Both the position numbers and the translations under genes were made by a program. A DNA stretch of 7,544 nt from Oscillospiraceae bacterium (GTDB lineage Bacteria; Bacillota; Clostridia; Oscillospirales; Ruminococcaceae), in contig JARBTU010000075.1 in the NCBI GenBank assembly GCA_029240015.1, positions 1 through 7,544 on the forward strand, written 5' to 3'. The notes under the pieces are model-generated. The model did no database searches. It had not been told where the DNA came from and saw nothing but the letters and a program-made list of their open reading frames with translations. Of the stretch, positions 4,989 to 7,544 are shown piece by piece. How positions within the stretch are numbered: position 1 is the first letter of the stretch; each line of letters opens with the position of its first letter.

Positions 4989-5918
4989 ATGATTCAAGTT
5001 CATAACTTAGTAAAGCGATACGGAGATTTGGTTGCTCTGGATCACTTCGATTTGGAAATACAAGACGGAGAAATCTTTGGTCTGCTGGGCCCCAATGGTT
5101 CCGGCAAGACGACAGCAATCAACTGCATGCTCTCTCTGCTGAAATATAATAAAGGTGAAATCAATCTGTTCGATAAGAAAATGACCCCGAACAGTTATGA
5201 TCTTAAACGTCAGATAGGCGTAGTAATGCAGAATGTAGCAGTTTTTAACGAGCTGACTGTTTATGAAAACATTGATTACTTCTGTGGTTTATATGTTCCC
5301 GAGAAGGCAAAACGCAAACCTCTTGTAGAAGAAGCGATTGAATTTACAGGTCTTTCCGATTTCAGAAAGTTTCTTCCTAAAAAATTAAGCGGAGGTCTGC
5401 TAAGGCGGTTGAATATCGCATGCGGTATTGCACACAAGCCAAAGCTGATTTTTTTAGATGAGCCTACCGTAGCAGTTGACCCGCAAAGCCGAAACAATAT
5501 TCTGGAGGGAATCAAAGAACTGAACCGTCAAGGTGCGACAATTGTGTATACCTCGCACTACATGGAGGAGGTTGAACAGCTTTGCTCCCGTATTATGATT
5601 ATGGACAACGGCAAGGCAATTGCAACCGGTACCAAAGAAGAATTAAAAGCAATGATCCGCACCGGTGAAAAACTGACCATTGAACTTTATGATTTGTCTG
5701 ATTCTATCCTTGAAGAAATTAGAAAAACAGATGGCGTTATTCATGCGGAATTTACTGAAAACCGCCTGACTGTTCGCCGTGTCAGCGGCGGAAACCTTTT
5801 AATTTCTGTTTTGGATTTACTTCGTCAAAATCAAATTAACTTCGGGCGCATTTTTTCAGAACCGCCGACACTCAATGATGTTTTTCTGGAAATTACCGGA
5901 AAACAGCTTAGAGATTAG
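4989..5918 (+). CDS. ABC-2 exporter ATP-binding protein (BcrA/NatA/LnrL-like)
   Basis: This 309-residue cytoplasmic ATPase powers the exporter formed with the two permeases that follow. Visible motifs are Walker A GPNGSGKTT at about 34-42, Q-loop Gln81, the signature LSGGLLRRLNIA beginning at 133, Walker B LIFLDE ending Asp157-Glu158, D-loop VDPQ, and H-loop His190 in TSHYMEE. The signature has Leu where most ABC proteins have Gln (LSGGQ); this position is variable in the drug and antibiotic export branch. A C-terminal accessory region (about 224-309) ends with EPPTLNDVFLEITGK, typical of the DrrA/BcrA group. The frame also has an ATG at 4968, but 4989 is chosen because AAAGGA (4974-4979) stands 9 bases before it and MIQVHNLVKRYG is the normal beginning of the family. 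The first permease follows after 12 bases, so this is one operon. Confidence 0.95.
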   Translation: MIQVHNLVKRYGDLVALDHFDLEIQDGEIFGLLGPNGSGKTTAINCMLSLLKYNKGEINLFDKKMTPNSYDLKRQIGVVMQNVAVFNELTVYENIDYFCGLYVPEKAKRKPLVEEAIEFTGLSDFRKFLPKKLSGGLLRRLNIACGIAHKPKLIFLDEPTVAVDPQSRNNILEGIKELNRQGATIVYTSHYMEEVEQLCSRIMIMDNGKAIATGTKEELKAMIRTGEKLTIELYDLSDSILEEIRKTDGVIHAEFTENRLTVRRVSGGNLLISVLDLLRQNQINFGRIFSEPPTLNDVFLEITGKQLRD

Positions 5919-5930
5919 GGAGGCGTACTT

Positions 5931-7070
5931 ATGTTTTGGAATATTTTCAGCAAGCGTATCATAGGCACACTAAGAAACAAAGAAACGGCGGTTTGGACAT
6001 GGGTGTTCCCTATCATGATGGCAACGCTGTTTTTTTTCACGTTCACTTCGCTTGACACCGTTGATCAGCTTAAAGACATTCCAATCGGTGTCATTGACAA
6101 TCAATCCTATCGGCAAGACAGTCCCTTTCAGACAGCACTGCAGTCTGTTTCCGCCAAAGGCGATCATCAGCTGTTTTCTTTAACCACATTGTCTGACGAA
6201 AAAGAGGCAAATTCAATGCTGGAAAAAGGAGAAATTGATGCATACATTCAAGTTGATGGAACCCCGAAACTTGTTGTAAAAGGAGACGGACTGAACCAAA
6301 CGATTGCTAAAGGATTTCTGGATAATTATCTTCAATCCAAAAGCAGCATCGAAAAAATAATATCAAACAACCCTCAAGCTGTACAGCAGATATCCTCTTT
6401 GCTTGACAGAGAGTCCTATACAAAAGAAGTTTCTTTGACACAAAATCCGCCTACGGATAAAGTCAACTATTTTTACGCGCTGCTTGCCATGGTGTGTATG
6501 TACGGAGGTTTTCAGGGATTACAAAGTGTCTCCTTTTTGCAGGCAAATCTTTCCCCATTGGGTGCACGCCGCACCATGTCTCCAACCAAACACTTTCCTA
6601 CTATGCTATCTGATTTGCTGGGCGGTATCACGGTGCACCTGGGTTGTGTACTTGTCGTCGTCGTGTATATTATTTTTATTCTTGGAATTAATTTCGGCTC
6701 AAAACTGGGCTTGGTTCTTTTAACTTGTCTGGTAGGAAGTTTGGTCGGTGTGGCGTTCGGCGCAATGGTGTCTGTGACATCTAAACTAAAAGAAACCGCG
6801 AAAACCGCCATTCTGACTGCGGTTACATTGGTGTGCTGTTTTCTTTCGGGACTCATGGTGACGGGTATTAGCTACGTTGTTGCACAAAAGGCTCCCGTCC
6901 TTTCATGGTTGAATCCTGCCGCACGCATTACCGATGCCTTTTATTGTCTGTACTATTATGACACCTATAGCCGATATTTTTTAAATATCGGAATCCTATT
7001 GATTATGTCACTTGTAATGTTTATGGTGACCGCATTTTTTGTAAGGAGACAGTCCTATGAAAGTATTTAA
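5931..7070 (+). CDS. ABC-2 type permease, first of two (LnrM/YfiM-like)
   Basis: This 379-residue membrane subunit should form the export path together with the second permease. One membrane helix lies near the N-terminus (about 21-41, VWTWVFPIMMATLFFF). A large extracytoplasmic domain follows (about 42-178) with the segment DIPIGVIDNQ typical of ABC2_membrane_3 permeases. Five hydrophobic segments come after it, at about 180-202, 225-254, 258-282, 290-317 and 349-370, giving a short basic tail (VRRQ). The ATG at 5931 has AGGGAGG (5917-5923) before it, overlapping the stop of the ATPase gene, so the two are probably translated together. Length and layout are normal. Without the ATPase context the family alone would not tell antibiotic export from lipid or ion export; the gene set favours antimicrobial resistance of the linearmycin or bacitracin sort. 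Confidence 0.92.
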   Translation: MFWNIFSKRIIGTLRNKETAVWTWVFPIMMATLFFFTFTSLDTVDQLKDIPIGVIDNQSYRQDSPFQTALQSVSAKGDHQLFSLTTLSDEKEANSMLEKGEIDAYIQVDGTPKLVVKGDGLNQTIAKGFLDNYLQSKSSIEKIISNNPQAVQQISSLLDRESYTKEVSLTQNPPTDKVNYFYALLAMVCMYGGFQGLQSVSFLQANLSPLGARRTMSPTKHFPTMLSDLLGGITVHLGCVLVVVVYIIFILGINFGSKLGLVLLTCLVGSLVGVAFGAMVSVTSKLKETAKTAILTAVTLVCCFLSGLMVTGISYVVAQKAPVLSWLNPAARITDAFYCLYYYDTYSRYFLNIGILLIMSLVMFMVTAFFVRRQSYESI

Positions 7071-7544
7071 CGCTTGTTGCATTATCATCAAACGCCGCGC
7101 TGCCTCATTCGCGATTTATTTTATCATTTTTATCTCTTTGTCTGTGATAATGACTTCTTTTTCGGCTGATCAATACAATACGGATTTTTCCGAAATAAAA
7201 CCTAATTTTACCGTAATTAACAGGGATGAAGACACCGCACTGACAAAGGGGCTGACCACATATCTGAAACAGCATGGAACCGAAGTTGTTCTAAAAGACC
7301 AAAAAGATGCTTTACAGGATGCCACATTCTATCACGCAAGCGATTATATCCTAATCTTGCCGAAAGGCTTTGGGAAGTCATTCTTTAAATCCGAAGTCTC
7401 ATCACTTCAAACTGTCACAACACCCGACTCCGCAAAAGGTTATTATATGGACAGCCTTGCAAACCAATATTTGAATCTGGTACGTACTTATGAAACATTA
7501 AATCCAAATATGGATAAAGAAGTTCTTGTTTCTTCTGTTCTGGA
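7057..7544 (+). CDS. ABC-2 type permease, second of two, N-terminal part (cut by right edge)
   Basis: An ATG at 7057 opens 162 codons that run off the window with no stop. AAGGAG (7043-7048) lies 8 bases upstream. The gene overlaps the end of the first permease by 14 bases in another frame, so the two subunits are probably coupled and made in equal amounts. Residues 17-37 form a membrane helix (SFAIYFIIFISLSVIMT), with basic residues before it (IKRR). An extracytoplasmic domain then starts with PNFTVINRDEDTALTKGL, the same kind of beta strand and small-residue opening seen in the first permease and in YhgE/ABC2_membrane_3 proteins. The remaining membrane helices would lie beyond the window. 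It corresponds in position to LnrN/YfiN. Confidence 0.9.
   Translation, partial: MKVFNACCIIIKRRAASFAIYFIIFISLSVIMTSFSADQYNTDFSEIKPNFTVINRDEDTALTKGLTTYLKQHGTEVVLKDQKDALQDATFYHASDYILILPKGFGKSFFKSEVSSLQTVTTPDSAKGYYMDSLANQYLNLVRTYETLNPNMDKEVLVSSVL

Overview
The window looks like chromosomal DNA of an AT-rich, spore-forming member of the Clostridia (Bacillota). The clues are a GerA-family spore germination protein, a consensus Spo0A box, strong AGGAGG-type ribosome binding sites, GTG/ATG starts and intrinsic terminators with T tails. No RNA gene, CRISPR array, insertion sequence or phage gene was found. The species cannot be named from the sequence.

Layout. (1) Bases 1-636, minus strand: the first 212 codons of a GerA-type germination receptor subunit, with its remainder beyond the left edge; a possible forespore (sigma-G-like) promoter lies just upstream. 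(2) Bases 637-958: a divergent intergenic region with promoter-like sites and an inverted repeat followed by a T run. (3) Bases 959-2743, plus strand: a secreted subtilisin-type serine protease with signal peptide, long polar linker, I9 propeptide, complete catalytic domain and a C-terminal Ig-like domain. (4) Bases 2744-3125: a gene-poor convergent region. It holds a likely protease terminator, two Spo0A boxes one helical turn apart followed by a -10-like site at 21-bp spacing, a possible 16-codon ORF, a 23-bp perfect inverted-repeat terminator and a second terminator for the leftward operon. (5) Bases 3126-4823, minus strand: a two-component system (HisKA_3 histidine kinase, then NarL/LuxR-type response regulator), tightly linked. 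(6) Bases 4824-4988: a divergent control region with an array of ATGACA/TGTCAT half-sites between the two promoters. (7) Bases 4989-7544, plus strand: an ABC-2 exporter operon of one BcrA/NatA-like ATPase and two permeases, the second cut by the right edge.

How the genes work together. The kinase, regulator, ATPase and two permeases match the composition of LnrJK-LnrLMN (YfiJK-YfiLMN) of Bacillus subtilis, which senses and resists membrane-active linearmycins. Here the sensor pair is divergent from the transporter. The half-site array in the shared promoter region, together with a poor -35 for the transporter promoter, suggests that the regulator activates the exporter and may control its own operon. 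The substrate cannot be read from sequence. The left part (germination protein, secreted protease, Spo0A boxes) has a sporulation flavour, but a joint role for those elements is inference.

The most noteworthy item outside the standard genes is the Spo0A-box/-10 arrangement at 2861-2904, which sits in front of no recognised gene and is followed about 110 bp later by a strong terminator. It may drive a short sporulation-linked RNA or micro-peptide.
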